From contig NW_004450465.1 of NCBI RefSeq assembly GCF_000321225.1, positions 281,192 through 345,191 on the forward strand: a DNA stretch of 64,000 nucleotides, written 5' to 3'. How positions within the stretch are numbered: position 1 is the stretch's first letter; each line of letters opens with the position of its first letter. The translations under genes were made by a program, and so were the position numbers. The notes under the pieces were generated by a model. The model was not told where the DNA came from. It saw only the letters and a program-made list of their open reading frames with translations, and did no database searches. This document shows positions 25,138 through 36,506 of the stretch, in pieces. The stretch is from Odobenus rosmarus divergens (taxonomy: Eukaryota > Chordata > Mammalia > Carnivora > Odobenidae).

Positions 25138-25720
25138 GCAGTATACAGTAGAAGGATATGACATAGAGTTGTCAGAGAAGAGAGTCCCTAAATGAAGTTG
25201 ACTTCTGAAGGATGCTCATCAAGTAGAGGAGGGAGGGAAGACTACGCCAGGAAATACACGTGCAAGAGAGAAAGCATGGCATGACAGTTGGGAGGAAAGG
25301 GAGGACAATTGACTGTGGTTGTCATGAAGAAGGAAGGGAGTCATTTGTGCAAGATGGGACAAGGATCGAAGCATCAGGAGACAGGTCCTCGAAGACCAAT
25401 TAGGGAGTTCTGCTTTTATCTTAAGGTCAAAGGGAAAGTACTGAGTACTTTAAGCCAGAAGGAAGGGTAACGTAATCAGATTTGCACTTAAAATTGTTAT
25501 TTTCCTTATTGAATTGGGGTGGGGAGGGAAGAGCAAAAGGAGATGAGAGTACTACCTGGGAAGCCGCTGCAATAATGAGATGATGGAGACTTGGATTACT
25601 GTAGTCACCGAAGGGTGGGCGCATTCAAGAGAAATCTAGAAGATGACATCATACATAGAAGGACAGAGAGATGGAGGTATCCAGAAAGACTCTTGGATTC
25701 TTGGCTTGCATAACTGAAAG
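25138..25720 (-). repeat. LINE L2 (antisense), continuation
   Basis: Landmarks of reverse-complement L2: tgaagttgacttctgaagga, tgcaagagagaaagcatgg, ttctgcttttatcttaagg, agggtaacgtaatcagatttgc, gctgcaataatgagatgat, then ctcttggattcttggcttgc. It is not coding. Confidence 0.65.
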
Positions 25721-26135
25721 GATGGTATGTCACTCCCTGAGTTAGGAAGCAGTGTGAGGCCCGGGTGGCACAGGGACTCATGGATTGAGTTGAACATATG
25801 GAATGAATGGTTCTGAGTGAATAATTAGGGTTCAGGAAAGAGAATCAGAAAATATTCATTTGCCTCATTCTTCCTCATGTCCTAGTGAGCACCTATTTTC
25901 AGCCAAGATTGTGGTAGTCATTGCTCCCGATGGATACTAGTCTGTGTGTGTCCCTGAATTTAAAAAAAAAAAAGGCCACAAGAAAATAAATATTTGTAAC
26001 TATGTGTGGCAATGGATATTAACTACATTTATTTCATTGATCATTTTCCAACATATACATATATCAAATCGTTACACTGTATCCTTTAATACAAAGTTAT
26101 ATGTCAATCCAATCTCAAAAAAACTGGGAGTGGGG
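25721..26135 (+). repeat. Unassigned, ending in an old L1 3'UTR
   Basis: From about 25975 the text aatatttgtaactatgtgtgg, gatattaactacatttatttc, tatatcaaatcgttacactg and ctcaaaaaaactgggag is a diverged L1 3' end. The part before that is unassigned. Confidence 0.55.
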
Positions 26136-26548
26136 AAGTCAACACAGTGCCGGGCATGTTGAGAAATGGTTTTAGGAGTCATTATGCCTTCCCCGCACAA
26201 AGTAAAACTATATTTCTATCTTGACATAGTATTTTTAGCATCTTTCTCCTTTTAGCATTGTTCATGTTTAAGAACCCCATAAAGAACTGGAAAATGATGA
26301 TAGAAATGCAACTGAAATTTGCTGAGAGTTAGAACAAATCTCCTGAAGGTTTAAGTAAAATACTGAAAGCTGAGGAAAGAAAAAGTAAACTCCAAGGAAT
26401 AATCAAAGATATATTTATAAATTAGTCTGTGACACCCCCTGAAGTCTGGAGAGAGAAATTTACAACACATAAGAGACAAAACTCTATCTTCATAGAGACG
26501 GGCAGAGGGGGGGTGGAGAATGGATGCGTTATAACCAGCTGCATTTGA
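26136..26548. other. Unassigned stretch
   Basis: Nothing recognised. Confidence 0.4.
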
Positions 26549-26567
26549 GCAGTGCTTCTCAAACTTT
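26549..26567 (+). repeat. MER5A-like hAT element, left stub
   Basis: The text gcagtgcttctcaaacttt is the terminal sequence of MER5A-type elements. The element is split here by an L1 insertion and resumes at 27230. Confidence 0.75.
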
Positions 26568-27150
26568 TTTATTTTTAATTACAGTATGGTTAACGTGCAG
26601 TGTTATATTAGTTTCAGGTGTACAAATAATGATTCGACACTTCTATATATTACACAATGCTCATCAAGATAAGTGTACTCTTAATCCCCTTCACCTATTT
26701 CTCTCATTCCCATTCGACAAAAGAAGCAAGAATAGACAATGGGAAAAAGACAGTCCCTTCAACAAATGGTGTTGGGAAAACCAGGTAGCTACACGCAAAA
26801 AAAAAAAAAAAAAGAAAGAAACTGACCTCTTACACCATACACAGAACTAAACTCAAAGTGAATTAAGGACCTAAATGTGAGACCTGAAGCCATAAAAACC
26901 CTAGAAGAGAGCACAGGCAGTAACTTCTCTGACATTGGGCATAGCAGCATTTTTCTAGATAGGTCTCCTGAGGAAAGGGAAACAAAAACAAAAATATATT
27001 AGTGGGCTAATCAAAATAAAGAGCTTCTGCACGGCAAAGAAAACTATCAACAAAACTAAAAGACAACCGACAGAATGGGAGAAGATATTTGCAAATGACA
27101 TATCCAGTAAAGGGTTAGTATCTAAAATATATAAAAAACTTATACAACTC

Positions 27151-27183
<33 letters not shown>

Positions 27184-27229
27184 CCAAACAATCCAGTTAA
27201 AAATGGGCAGAAGACATATGAACAGACAT
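26568..27229 (-). mobile_element. L1 insertion with 5' inversion (twin priming)
   Basis: The left part (26568-26715) is antisense L1 3'UTR (cagtatggttaacgtgcag, ttagtttcaggtgtacaa, ccccttcacctattt) preceded by a T-rich tail. The right part (from about 26716) is sense ORF2 (aagcaagaatagacaatggg, caacaaatggtgttgggaaa, gcttctgcacggcaaagaa, aaaatgggcagaagacat). The opposite orientations meet at one junction. The whole is bounded by ttctcaaacttt (26556-26567) and ttctccaacttt (27230-27241), an 11/12 TSD that is itself MER5A sequence. Nothing here encodes a working protein. Confidence 0.85.
27152..27181. repeat. (CA)n microsatellite
   Basis: About 15 CA units have grown within the ORF2-derived segment, at a place where L1 carries a cacc/A-rich tract. 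Confidence 0.95.
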
Positions 27230-27385
27230 TTCTCCAACTTTAATCTGCATTGGAATCGGTTGGGAAATTGTTAAAATTCCAATGAGAGTTCAGTAGGTCT
27301 AGGTGGAGCCTAACATTGTGCATCCCTAACAAGCTCCCAGGTGATGCTGGTGCTGAGCACAGCAAGGGTTTAGACTAGCAGAGCT
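27230..27385 (+). repeat. MER5A-like hAT element, main part
   Basis: The text aactttaatctgcattggaatcgg, ttgttaaaattccaatgag, tcagtaggtctaggtgg and aacaagctcccaggtgatgc follows the MER5A consensus and continues the stub at 26549. Confidence 0.8.
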
Positions 27386-27389
27386 TAAC

Positions 27390-27600
27390 AAGGTCAGAAC
27401 ACTGAGTCCTGGTTCCATTAACCGTGTGCCCCTGGTAAGGTAACTTGACCTCACTAAGCCTCAATTTCTTCGCCTCTAGTAGAGAGTAAAAATAGTACCT
27501 TTATAACAGGGTTATCGAGAGAATTAATTGTGATAATTGTGAGCTTATAACAAGTATTTCCTAAATGTTAACTGCTAGTATTACTGGTATTGTTAAAGTC
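27390..27600 (+). repeat. MIR SINE
   Basis: Ordered words: cctggttccattaaccgtgtg, ggtaacttgacctcac, aagcctcaatttcttc, agtagagagtaaaaatagtacc, then gcttataacaagtatttcc. Confidence 0.75.
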
Positions 27601-28070
27601 AGAATTCTAGGAGGTGGTTCAGACTGAAAGCACAAATAATGTGAAGTTTTTAGGTAATTTCATATAGCTGATGGATCCTCATGTATTACAATTATCAAGG
27701 CGGATTAGAATGTTTGAAACTGAGGCATATCACTATGGTGTATGATTACTGAGTTTAACCTGTCAGGTAAATTTTATGTTTTAGGTCCATTGTCTCTCAA
27801 TAGTCCATTCAACAGCTCCCTGCCCAAATATCAATGCCAGTAAAACTGAATTGTACCAATTTCTGGACATAGAGGACTTAAGCTGACAAAGGCATCAACT
27901 CCATTTGAGAAAGTCAACTTGAGGACTATCATAACAATATGTTTGTGCCCAAATAATTGCATACTTCTATAATAATAGAACTTCCCCTTCCATTTCTCTT
28001 TCAATGAAATGCTTTTGTGTCCAACATTAGAGAAGCATAAATTACCCAAATTAAAAAGCACATGGAGAGG
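27601..28070. other. Unassigned stretch
   Basis: Nothing recognised. Confidence 0.4.
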
Positions 28071-28250
28071 GGTGGCTGGGTGGTTCATTCAGTTAAGTGT
28101 CCGACTCTTGGTTTTGGCTCAGGTCATGATCTCAGGGTTGTGAGATCGAGCCCCACGTCAGGCTCTGCACTCTGTGCGGAGTCTGCTTGTGATTTTCTCT
28201 CTCCCTCTGTCCCTCTCCCCTCTTTCTAAAATAAATAAATAAATCTTTTT
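28071..28250 (+). mobile_element. CanSINE
   Basis: Plus-strand copy of the subfamily with cgactcttggttttggctcagg and gtgagatcgagccccacg, and an aaataaataaataaatc tail. Imperfect TSD gcacatggagag / acacatggggag. Confidence 0.9.
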
Positions 28251-28479
28251 TAAAAAACACATGGGGAGAAGAGGATATACTCAGTCTATCTCATTGAATA
28301 TACAATAGATTTAAAGGGAGCTCTGAGTCGTTCTGACAGAGAGTGTGTCCCACAGGTCCTTCTGGAATCCAAGGGGGATGAAAGGCCTTCAAAAATAATT
28401 TACTTATTGACGTCAGTAAGTCTGAAGTAAAACAATTAAGTGCTTTCAATTCGTTTTATCACAAACAATTGTGCATTGA
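28251..28479. other. Unassigned stretch
   Basis: Nothing recognised. Confidence 0.4.
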
Positions 28480-28970
28480 GAATCAGCTATATGCCTGCCA
28501 TTGTCCTGAGAGTTGTGCAAGGGCAAGAAGTTTAAGTCAGGTCCTAGCCCCAAGAAGTATATGATTGATTTTTCGGACAAGTCATACACACATGAAACAC
28601 AACACAACATGTGATTGATTACCAAAGAGGCATTCATAAGAGGTACCAAAAGAGAATAAAGATGAGAATGATCAGGGTCAGTAGAAAATATCATCTGAGG
28701 AAATAGCACTTGATTTGTGCCTTGAAAGGTAAATGAATTTGGATAAAGCTAGAAGTTGGAAATTCATTACTGGCAGAAGTAGCAAGAACAAGTTTAGGGT
28801 GGGGGTGGTGAAGGGACATGGCATGATTTTGTGTCTGCAGAAAATAATGGAAAATTTAAAAAATATATCCATTCAGTGTGGTGGGGCAGTATCATGGGAA
28901 GATTTTGACAATCAGTTGAGGAGACTGGAATGGGAGAGGGCAATGCATTAGAGGAATGGATGCGAGTGTG
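28480..28970 (-). repeat. LINE L2 3' region (antisense)
   Basis: Reverse-complement L2 words: gctatatgcctgccattgtcctg, gcacttgatttgtgccttgaaagg, ggcagaagtagcaagaacaag, then gggacatggcatgattttgtg. Diverged and noncoding. Confidence 0.55.
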
Positions 28971-29051
28971 CAGATAGCAATATATGTGCATGTATATGTG
29001 TATTTATTTAATAGCTAGAAAAATTATTAAAACTTGCATTTTCAATGTAAC

Positions 29052-29133
29052 ACCAGATAATAATGCTGACACATATACTCTGTATCCATAGCATACCAGG
29101 TAATAATGCTGACACATATACTCTGTATCCATA
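29052..29133. repeat. Two-copy tandem duplication, 43-bp period
   Basis: Unit 29052-29094 is followed by 29095-29133, which matches it at 38 of 39 positions (accagataataatgctgac versus accaggtaataatgctgac). Confidence 0.95.
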
Positions 29134-29809
29134 CCAAACTTTGTCAACACTCAAAGAATTCTGGAGTCAGAGTGGGTGTGCACTCTACTCTTCTATCTAG
29201 GAACTCATATATTGAAGGACTCTTTTGACTGGGAACTTTTGTAATATGGTGAAAGGCTTTACTGAGATTTACACTCGGGCATTCTCATATAGAAATTTTA
29301 TGCACTTCAATTTTCTAATTATAAACAATCACTTGTAGAAGACCACCCATGTGTTCTACTAAGCAGCTAGTCGTAAGACCTCATCTGTGTGGCTCAGGGG
29401 CTATGATAACAGATCTGATCCTGTCTGACCTTCTGTGTGTCTGCAGTCTTTGGCCTGGAATGTCCATCTCTTTCTTCCTTGTCCTTATTTCTAAGTCTAG
29501 GTCACTACCCGTGTTGCAGCTGCCTCTAAGTCTCACCTTTATTTCATCTTTATTGATTGAGTTCTTCATAAAGTTCTGCTTCCCTCCAATAGGTTCCTCA
29601 AATTCTGACCATGGCTTTGCTGCACTAGCTTCTGAGTCTGTCTGTGCCTTCTCTCGGGCAGCTGTGTTTCCTCTGGGAGAACCATGGTCTTCGGTCTGCT
29701 GCGGCAAGCAACAGTCACTTCTTCTTGTAGTGAGAACTGAAACCAGAACCACCATAGGCCATTTCCTGGACACTTCCTATGAAAGTTCCCTTCCCCTCAC
29801 CCACGGAAG
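29134..29809. other. Overlapping open frames, coding status doubtful
   Basis: A plus-strand frame of 195 codons (29349-29936) and a minus-strand frame of 130 codons (29381-29773) occupy the same DNA. Neither shows a domain I recognise. The plus frame runs on into a MIR, which argues against it. The minus frame is charged and low in hydrophobics (EKAQTDSEAS, KDEIKVRLRG) and more protein-like in composition. It has no visible neighbours or splice evidence. Confidence 0.25.
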
Positions 29810-30060
29810 CTGTAGTTTAGCAGTTAGGAGCAATGGGTTCTTGGGTTTGAACATCAGCATTGCAACTTACCAACTGCATACTCTTGGGCATTTAACATTT
29901 CTGTACATCAGCTTTCCTTTTTTTAGAATAGGATAATAATAGTGCCAACCCATAGAGTGATCGTGAAAATTAACTAAGTTAATACATGTAAAGGGATTCA
30001 GAAGACTATCTGGCACATAACAGTACTCGATAAAGGTCGTCTGCTGCTGTTTCGTATTAT
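29810..30060 (+). repeat. MIR SINE
   Basis: Ordered words: tagcagttaggagcaatggg, gggtttgaacatcagc, aacttaccaactgcat, gtgatcgtgaaaattaact, then ctggcacataacagtactcg. Confidence 0.8.
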
Positions 30061-30211
30061 TCTTCTGCTTATTATTAAATCTCTTTTGCCATGATATCAT
30101 GTAAATTGCATGGCATATCACTCATTCGCTCATTAAGTTTCTCCACTTAAAATAGATTCTAAAATTATAATCTTTATCATTATCATTTAACTAGGTAGTT
30201 GAGTATTTCTG
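30061..30211. other. Unassigned stretch
   Basis: Nothing recognised. Confidence 0.4.
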
Positions 30212-30224
30212 TGCATATTTATTT

Positions 30225-30425
30225 CCTTTTTTTTTTAAAGATTGTATTTATTTATTTGACAGAGAGAGATAGCCAGAGAGGGAACACAAGCAGGGGGAGT
30301 GGGAGAGGAAAAAGCAGGCTCCCCACCCATCAGGGAGCCCAGTGTGGGGCTCAATCCCAGGACCCCGGGATCATGACCTGAGCCAAAGGCAGGCGCTTAA
30401 CCAACTGAGCCACCCAGGCAGACCG
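30225..30425 (-). mobile_element. CanSINE, young
   Basis: Full-length minus-strand copy from the T tail to gagccacccaggcagacc. A 13-bp perfect TSD, gcatatttatttc, lies at 30212-30224 and 30426-30438. Confidence 0.94.
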
Positions 30426-30438
30426 GCATATTTATTTC

Positions 30439-31608
30439 TATGTGTCAGTATGAACGACAGTACCAAGCCTGAGAGAATGCTACATTACCATTCAGTCTTA
30501 ACCTTTCTACTGGGGACAAATTTTTACTGAGAACTGAGAAACGATAGAAGTCTTTTAGCACCTGATGCAATTGACAAAAGTGCCATTTCCAAAGTGAATG
30601 AAATCTGATATTCTTAAGTGCTTTTGCTGCTACGCCTTTACAAAACTTCTAAATTTACAGAAGGCCCATCAAGGAGTCCATCAGCTAGTTGACACATCCC
30701 TGAGCCTAGACTCCAGGGTGAACTGAAACAATGTAAAACAATGTAATTCTTATTGATGATCTTGTTATAGAGATGAGATTTTTGTATTTGAAAAAATTAA
30801 AAAGCAAGACAAAATTGAGGGTATTATGGGAGGTGAGGAAGGAGTGAGATCAAATGATCAAATAAGAAACTGTAGTGTGAGGGATATAGAATAAATATCA
30901 GGAAACATTTATGAACAGTAAATGCTATTAGAATGGGGTCATTACAAACTCCTTCCCCAAGAGCCCTTTAACAAATGTGGATTTAGATGTAATCCTGTTT
31001 TAGCTCAATAATTCAGTGCATGCCTTGGCAGCAAAGGGAGTGGATTTGATTATCTTGTTAAGGTTCCTTTGGACCTCTGAAGCTATAATTCTGAGAGGAA
31101 CTTCTTGGTATTCCTAAACCTCATGTTTTTCAACTAAAAACAGGAGAAAGGCAATGCTAAACTGTGTCTACAGTGTTCTGAGATCTTCGTGCTAAAGATG
31201 TTATAAACAGCATGGATACAACAGATTTATTACTGATTGGGGAAATTGGTGACTTGAAGAAAAAAGAGGCACTCTGTAATTTTTAGATATTTAAGTCTTT
31301 CTTGGCGTTTCTTGATTTTAGAAACATTCACCTGTAAACAAAAACATTCTATAATATTCTAAAAACATGGTATAGCTATTTCAGTAAGTTTTCCCTAAAG
31401 AATAATGGCTAAGGAAACAAAAACTAAATTCTTAAGACTGAATCAACAGGTATTTATTTTAAAAGGTACATAATCATCTCTTCGGTAAAGTATAACAGTA
31501 GAGACACTGCCCTCCCCCCAAGGTAGAGAAGCCAGAAGAAATGTGGATCTGCCACTGACTTACTGAATAACCCAGCTTTGATTTCTAGTTACACTGTGCA
31601 CAAACTTC
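30439..31608. other. Unassigned stretch
   Basis: No supported gene or secure repeat. Confidence 0.4.
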
Positions 31609-31721
31609 GAAAATCATTTAGTAATCCTTTATGTATCTTTTCTACTATGACCTTATAGAGAAAATCATTTAGTAATCCTTTATGTATCTTTTCTACTATG
31701 ACCTTATAGAGAAAATCATTT
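31609..31721. repeat. Perfect 51-bp tandem duplication
   Basis: Units 31609-31659 and 31660-31710 are identical over all 51 bases, and the first 11 bases (gaaaatcattt) recur at 31711-31721. It is not part of any repeat I recognise. Confidence 0.97.
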
Positions 31722-31880
31722 CCCCTTTATATTCATTTGACAATCATTCATTGAGCCCACAAAATATGCCAAATGCTGTGTTGGACCATGACCTAGAGAG
31801 AGACAATAAAAAGTAAACAGATAAGCAACTATGTGATAATGTGCTATGGTAAGAACAGAATGGTGGGATAGGACTTGTCT
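31722..31880 (-). repeat. LINE L2 3' terminus (antisense)
   Basis: The text aatatgccaaatgctgtgttgg, agtaaacagataagcaac and gataatgtgctatgg is a diverged reverse-complement L2 end. Confidence 0.5.
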
Positions 31881-32699
31881 GGGCAAGGGGGACCACTTTA
31901 AGTTGGGTAATATGCCCATCCTCGATCTGATTCCATTCAGATTAATTTCTCCTCAGTGTCCTGCTCTATTCTATACCACAGTGGGGCTGACCTTGCAGGT
32001 CACAATCCACAGGCTTTTATGTTCGCTAACTTATGGCTGGGCTTAACCAATGAAATCACTGACATGAGACTGGGGCGCTGGAAGAAGGGAGAAATCAGTG
32101 CATCCCCCCACCCCTGCTTTGGGTGGTGTCTCCAGCAGAGGATACATCTGCTCCCTGGTTCTCTCCTGTCATGCCTGACGTGGTTCTAGCTTCTGCTGTG
32201 GTCTCAGACTTCAGGAAACCTACCTTCTCTTTTTGTCACTCCTGCCAAAGGTTGACTGTGGCTTTCTGCTGTTGCTAATCTCTGGGATGTTTTATTATCT
32301 CCTATTTGACTTCTCAGTATTTCCACCACATAGGTAACCAATACTGCTGGTGTTAAATTTCCTATTTTAAATATGTAGGAGTGGTTTCATTTTCCTGGGT
32401 GGACTCTGACTCCTCGGTTTAAGGCAAAACTGAAGAAGTGAGATTTAAAATAGGAACTAGAGAGCTAAAAGAATCCAGATATCTGATGCTCTAGAAGGAG
32501 AAGGTCCAGGCTGATAAACATGAAAATCCACAAAGCATGGATATTCTTGGGCTCTTCAAGGAGCATAAAGTAACCCAGTGTGGCTGTGCCATCATGTGAG
32601 AGGGGAAAGTGATCAGTTGAAGCCAGAGAGGTAAATGGATATAGTATCGAATAGTTCCCAGTTCTAAATATGAGGAAGATGGACAGAGATGCTTTGATA
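31881..32699. other. Unassigned stretch
   Basis: No supported gene. Short frames at 31846-32189 have no family signal. Confidence 0.4.
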
Positions 32700-33200
32700 T
32701 GAATTTTTGAAAGATTACTCTGCCTACCTTGTGGATAATGCACCCAATGTTAGAAGGGAAGACACTCCGGAGTAGTAGCTGAGGAGATGGAGAAAAGTTG
32801 GCAGGTTCATAAAGAGTTTTATAAACAAGACCCAACTTGCTAGTGGTGTCATAAAGGACAAGAGAAAGTGAACCAGGGATGGCTTTGTTAAATTTTGAAC
32901 GGAACAACCAAGTGGACGCTGGTATTCTCAACTAAGAGAAAGAAAGAGGAAGAAGAAGGTTGAAGGAAGGGAAACAGAAGAGTTTGGTTTGGGTCCTGTT
33001 AGATTGAAGTGCCTCTTAGACCTCCAAGTAGAGATGTATAAGAGACAGTGGGTATATGAATCTAGAGTTAAGGGGAGAGGTTAGAGGTGGAGACAGAAAT
33101 TTAGGAATTGTTGGCATGTGAATGGTTTTTAAAACCACAGATCTGGATAACATTGCCTAAGATGAGAATGAAATTGGAAGCAATTTATTGCAAGCCATCA
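32700..33200 (-). repeat. LINE L2 (antisense)
   Basis: Reverse-complement L2 words: gaaagattactctgcc, gtagtagctgaggagatgg, gaagtgcctcttagacctccaag, gtatatgaatctagagtt, then aggtggagacagaaattta. Minus-strand frames of 92-146 codons here are by-products. Confidence 0.6.
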
Positions 33201-33719
33201 GTGATTATTCCAAACATGGGATTTTGAAGGAAAAAGTCATTAGACATAGCTATTTAAAAAAAAAAATAGACTTTCTAAAGCACCAGTAGAAACATTTTGT
33301 ACATGTGTTAAAAAATTAATCTGAGAATCCGAAGGCTAGTGCTACACAATTAGTTTGGTTAACGTAGACAGCTCTTCAAACAATATAGGACCCATGACAT
33401 TGCCTGAATGGTGTTTGCCATTTACATGGTCAAAGTGAAGCAGATGCTAATTAGGAACTCTTTTCCTTCAAAGACAAAAATTTTCCCAGGAAATAAATCA
33501 TATTTGATGCACTGTCTAAAATGGGTGTATAAATATCAACTGACCCTGAATATTACAAAGCTTTAACAGTTTATCTTTCATTTCCTCCATCCCTACCAGA
33601 GCAAGTATTATGTCTTTCAGATACTCTTGTGGATCTACACTGAGAAATCTTTAGCTTTTTACTGTCTTTGACATTCCATGTGCAGTCAGTTGACCAAATA
33701 TAACACTTACCCCATATAG
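33201..33719. other. Unassigned stretch
   Basis: Nothing recognised. Confidence 0.4.
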
Positions 33720-34010
33720 CTCATCTGCTGTTCTTTAGTCCTACTGCTACACTCCTAATCTTGTGGTTCTCATCTGCTCTCACCTGGACCACCTTCCTCC
33801 TTCTGGGCAGCCCTTCCCATCACCCCTTCAAGTATGCTCTCACTGCCATTCCCCAAGTAACATGTTGTCCTACTACCTGGAATTCCTAGAATGGCTTCCT
33901 ACTTGTTCCTAATTACATCTATGCGTTTAGCCCAAAAGAGCGTCCACATGGCCTTGCCTGTAAGCCCAACCTCCCTTACATCTTCAAAACATCACTAGCT
34001 ACTTATGCCG
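33720..34010 (+). repeat. Possible LINE L2 fragment (sense)
   Basis: The sequence ctacacctcctaat-like, cacctggaccaccttcctcc and tggaattcctagaatgg, with aagagcgtccacatggcc, has the composition and order of L2 3' sequence. It is diverged. Confidence 0.35.
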
Positions 34011-34974
34011 ATAGGACCCCAGATCATTTAGTATAAAATAGGTTTGTGGCACTTTGTTCAAATGTGTCCTTAAGCATTCAGAGAATGAAAGATGTAGTTC
34101 CCAAATAAAGACTATTGTTTATTTTAAAGATTTAGAATTGTAAAAATTGAATTACAAATTGAGTAGTGGTAGTGTAGAGAAAGGGAAAGTAAACTGTGTG
34201 AGCCAGTCCTGTGTTTACTGGTTGCTTTCTCCTCATTGGAAAGAAGACATCTCGGGGTTGGAGGATGGCTTTAGCAATATAGAGAGTGGGATTTCTTCCC
34301 CCCTATTTTTCTGATCATGAGAAGAAAAAGGAAAGGCATTCTAAGTGTGGAGAAGCCATAAATATAAGCTTTCCTAAAGACCATAGGAAAATTATTTCTG
34401 AGAGAGAAATATAAATGTTGAGAACTGAGAAATAGGAGAAAACCATCAAGAGGTCTCAAATAACAGCAGATAAAAGCAAGGAAATGTTTACACCTCATAC
34501 AGTGCAGCTGGGTACACACAGGTGAAAAGAAATGAGAAAGTCCTGGAAAGGAAAGTTAAAGTGCAGCATGATGAAAAACAAATAATTTTATTATTTTCAT
34601 ATTAATTTTTAAAGTTATATGTACACTTATAATTTTAATTATTACAATTATATACACATATATAATTTTAATAGTGGGCACCTGAATGTCCCTTAAAGAG
34701 AAAAACTATCTTTGTCTGGGAAAATACCTTGAGATGTTGCTTTGGGTGGAAAAAATGAGCCCCCTGCAAAAACATGATGTGTAAAATGGCAATTTTTTTA
34801 ACAGATTGGATAAGCTGTTCTTCACAAAGACCTAACAGTTATGCAATGACTGGGGTAAGGAAGAAGAGAAAAGAGGGAAGAAAGTTAAGAGGAAAACAGG
34901 GGCTAAGAAGCATGGCAGCCTGCAGAGCCTATAGAAGCATGGCTCCAGGACACATCCTAGAGAATCTAGTCAAT
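34011..34974. other. Unassigned, with AT-rich tract
   Basis: AT-rich DNA at 34570-34675 with a ttataattttaatta motif repeated. No gene is visible. Confidence 0.4.
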
Positions 34975-35116
34975 GGTATTGTAACCGGGTTGTGTGGCGA
35001 CAGATGGTAGCTACACTGGTGGTGAGCATAGCATAACTATAGGGTTGTGGAATCACTGTGTTTTACACCTGAAACTAACGTAACATTGTGGGTCAACTAC
35101 ACTTCCACTTAAAAAA
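34975..35116 (+). mobile_element. Older L1 3' end
   Basis: Same 3'UTR type as at 22400: ggcgacagatggtagctacac, ggtgagcatagcataac, ttttacacctgaaactaac, then gggtcaactacacttcc and an A run. Confidence 0.75.
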
Positions 35117-35126
35117 AGAAGAGGAA

Positions 35127-35380
35127 GGGTGCCCGGGTGGCTCAGTCAGTTGAACGCCCAAGTCTTGGTTTTGGCTCAGGTAATGATCTCAGGGTCGTGA
35201 GCTGGAGCCCTGCATGCGGGTGCGCCCTGCTCAGGGTGGAGTCGGCTTGAGATTCTCTTCCTCTTCCCTCTGTCTCTCCTCCTCTGCCCCTCTGCCTCTG
35301 TCCCTCCCCCCACCCGGCCCTCGCTCGAGCACACACTCTCTCTCTAAAAATAAATAAATAAGTCTTTAAAAAAAATTAAA
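35127..35380 (+). mobile_element. CanSINE
   Basis: Plus-strand copy (gggtgcccgggtggctcag, agtcttggttttggctcagg, a long CT-rich body, aaataaataaataagtcttt). It stands at the A-rich end of an older L1, a favoured insertion site. The TSD is unclear. Confidence 0.9.
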
Positions 35381-36470
35381 AGGAAAGAAAACAAAAAAGC
35401 AGGGTTCTATGAGAAAGCCCAGGGGTGGGAATGTTGGAGTTCATTTATAAACAGAGTTTTCAATACTCAATTTAAAGTTATCTGTAGTGCTGCAATAGAA
35501 ATGCCCTGCATGGCCCTAAACCTTCCCTAAAGTCAGCCAAGGGTTTTAGAAAAATAACAAAGTAACAGGCTTTATTCAAGTTTAGAATGGCCTGGAGCAG
35601 ATACAAAACAGGAGCTTTAGTTGTTTGGCGGTTGGGGAGCATAAAGCCTGTCTCCCACCACACTACCGATTTCTAGATATATTGGGAGAAACAATAAGAA
35701 TGTGGAATGAGAATAGAACCACTTTTTATTTAAATCTTAAAGAGGGGCCCCCCTTGACATTCGGATTCCAGAAGCATTGATTAACAATACTTAAGTTCTT
35801 TGGGAGAAATTACTTAATTCCCAATGCAGGTGTTTTCACATCTGGTATCATATCTGTATATTTATATCTTGCAAAAAACAGTAATTCATAATTATCTCTG
35901 TTGAAATCCTTACTTTTTTTTTATTAAAGAGTTGCAATCTCTATAGGGAAAAGAATAAAGCATTGACGGGTTTGTGGATGAAATGTTGGGGGAACTCAGC
36001 CTTTACATCTTAGAAACAGTTACTTCTTGCTGGCACATTCTTCCCCAGGCAGAGAATTTTAGTCAGAGTGCCTAGGAGGAAACAATTACTGATGCCTGTT
36101 TCTGGTTGCATGGATTTTTGAAAACCTTTTTTAAACTGTGGATCTTCTATCCAGATGAAAGATATTCACTTAAATGCAGGAGTCTGCATAAAATCTTAGG
36201 GCATTCTTTGCTCCCCTATAACTAAGAATCCTGTATTGTGTGCTACATTGTGTGCAATTTTAAAATCTTGGGAAATGTGCTTCCTTGGCCCATTCTCTTT
36301 ATTTATGCAATAAGGAAAGTCAACAATTAACTTTCAGATTCCTTCTGGTTCTAACATTTTATTCCCCATAATATAAAGTACCATCAGAATAGATGAATAT
36401 TTCTCCTTCTGATCACAAATTTCTGAAGACAAAAGCTGTGTCTAATGCCTCTGTGGTCCCTCTTTTTTAA

Positions 36471-36506
<36 letters not shown>

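Noticed and set aside
26568..27229. Possible functional L1 ORF2
   Set aside because: Only an inverted, truncated fragment with frameshifts and a microsatellite is present.
31609..31721. Possible CRISPR-like direct repeats
   Set aside because: There are only two adjacent copies with no spacers, in a mammalian genome. It is a simple tandem duplication.
32491..32931. 146-codon minus-strand frame
   Set aside because: It lies largely in L2-type repeat sequence and shows no reverse-transcriptase motif.
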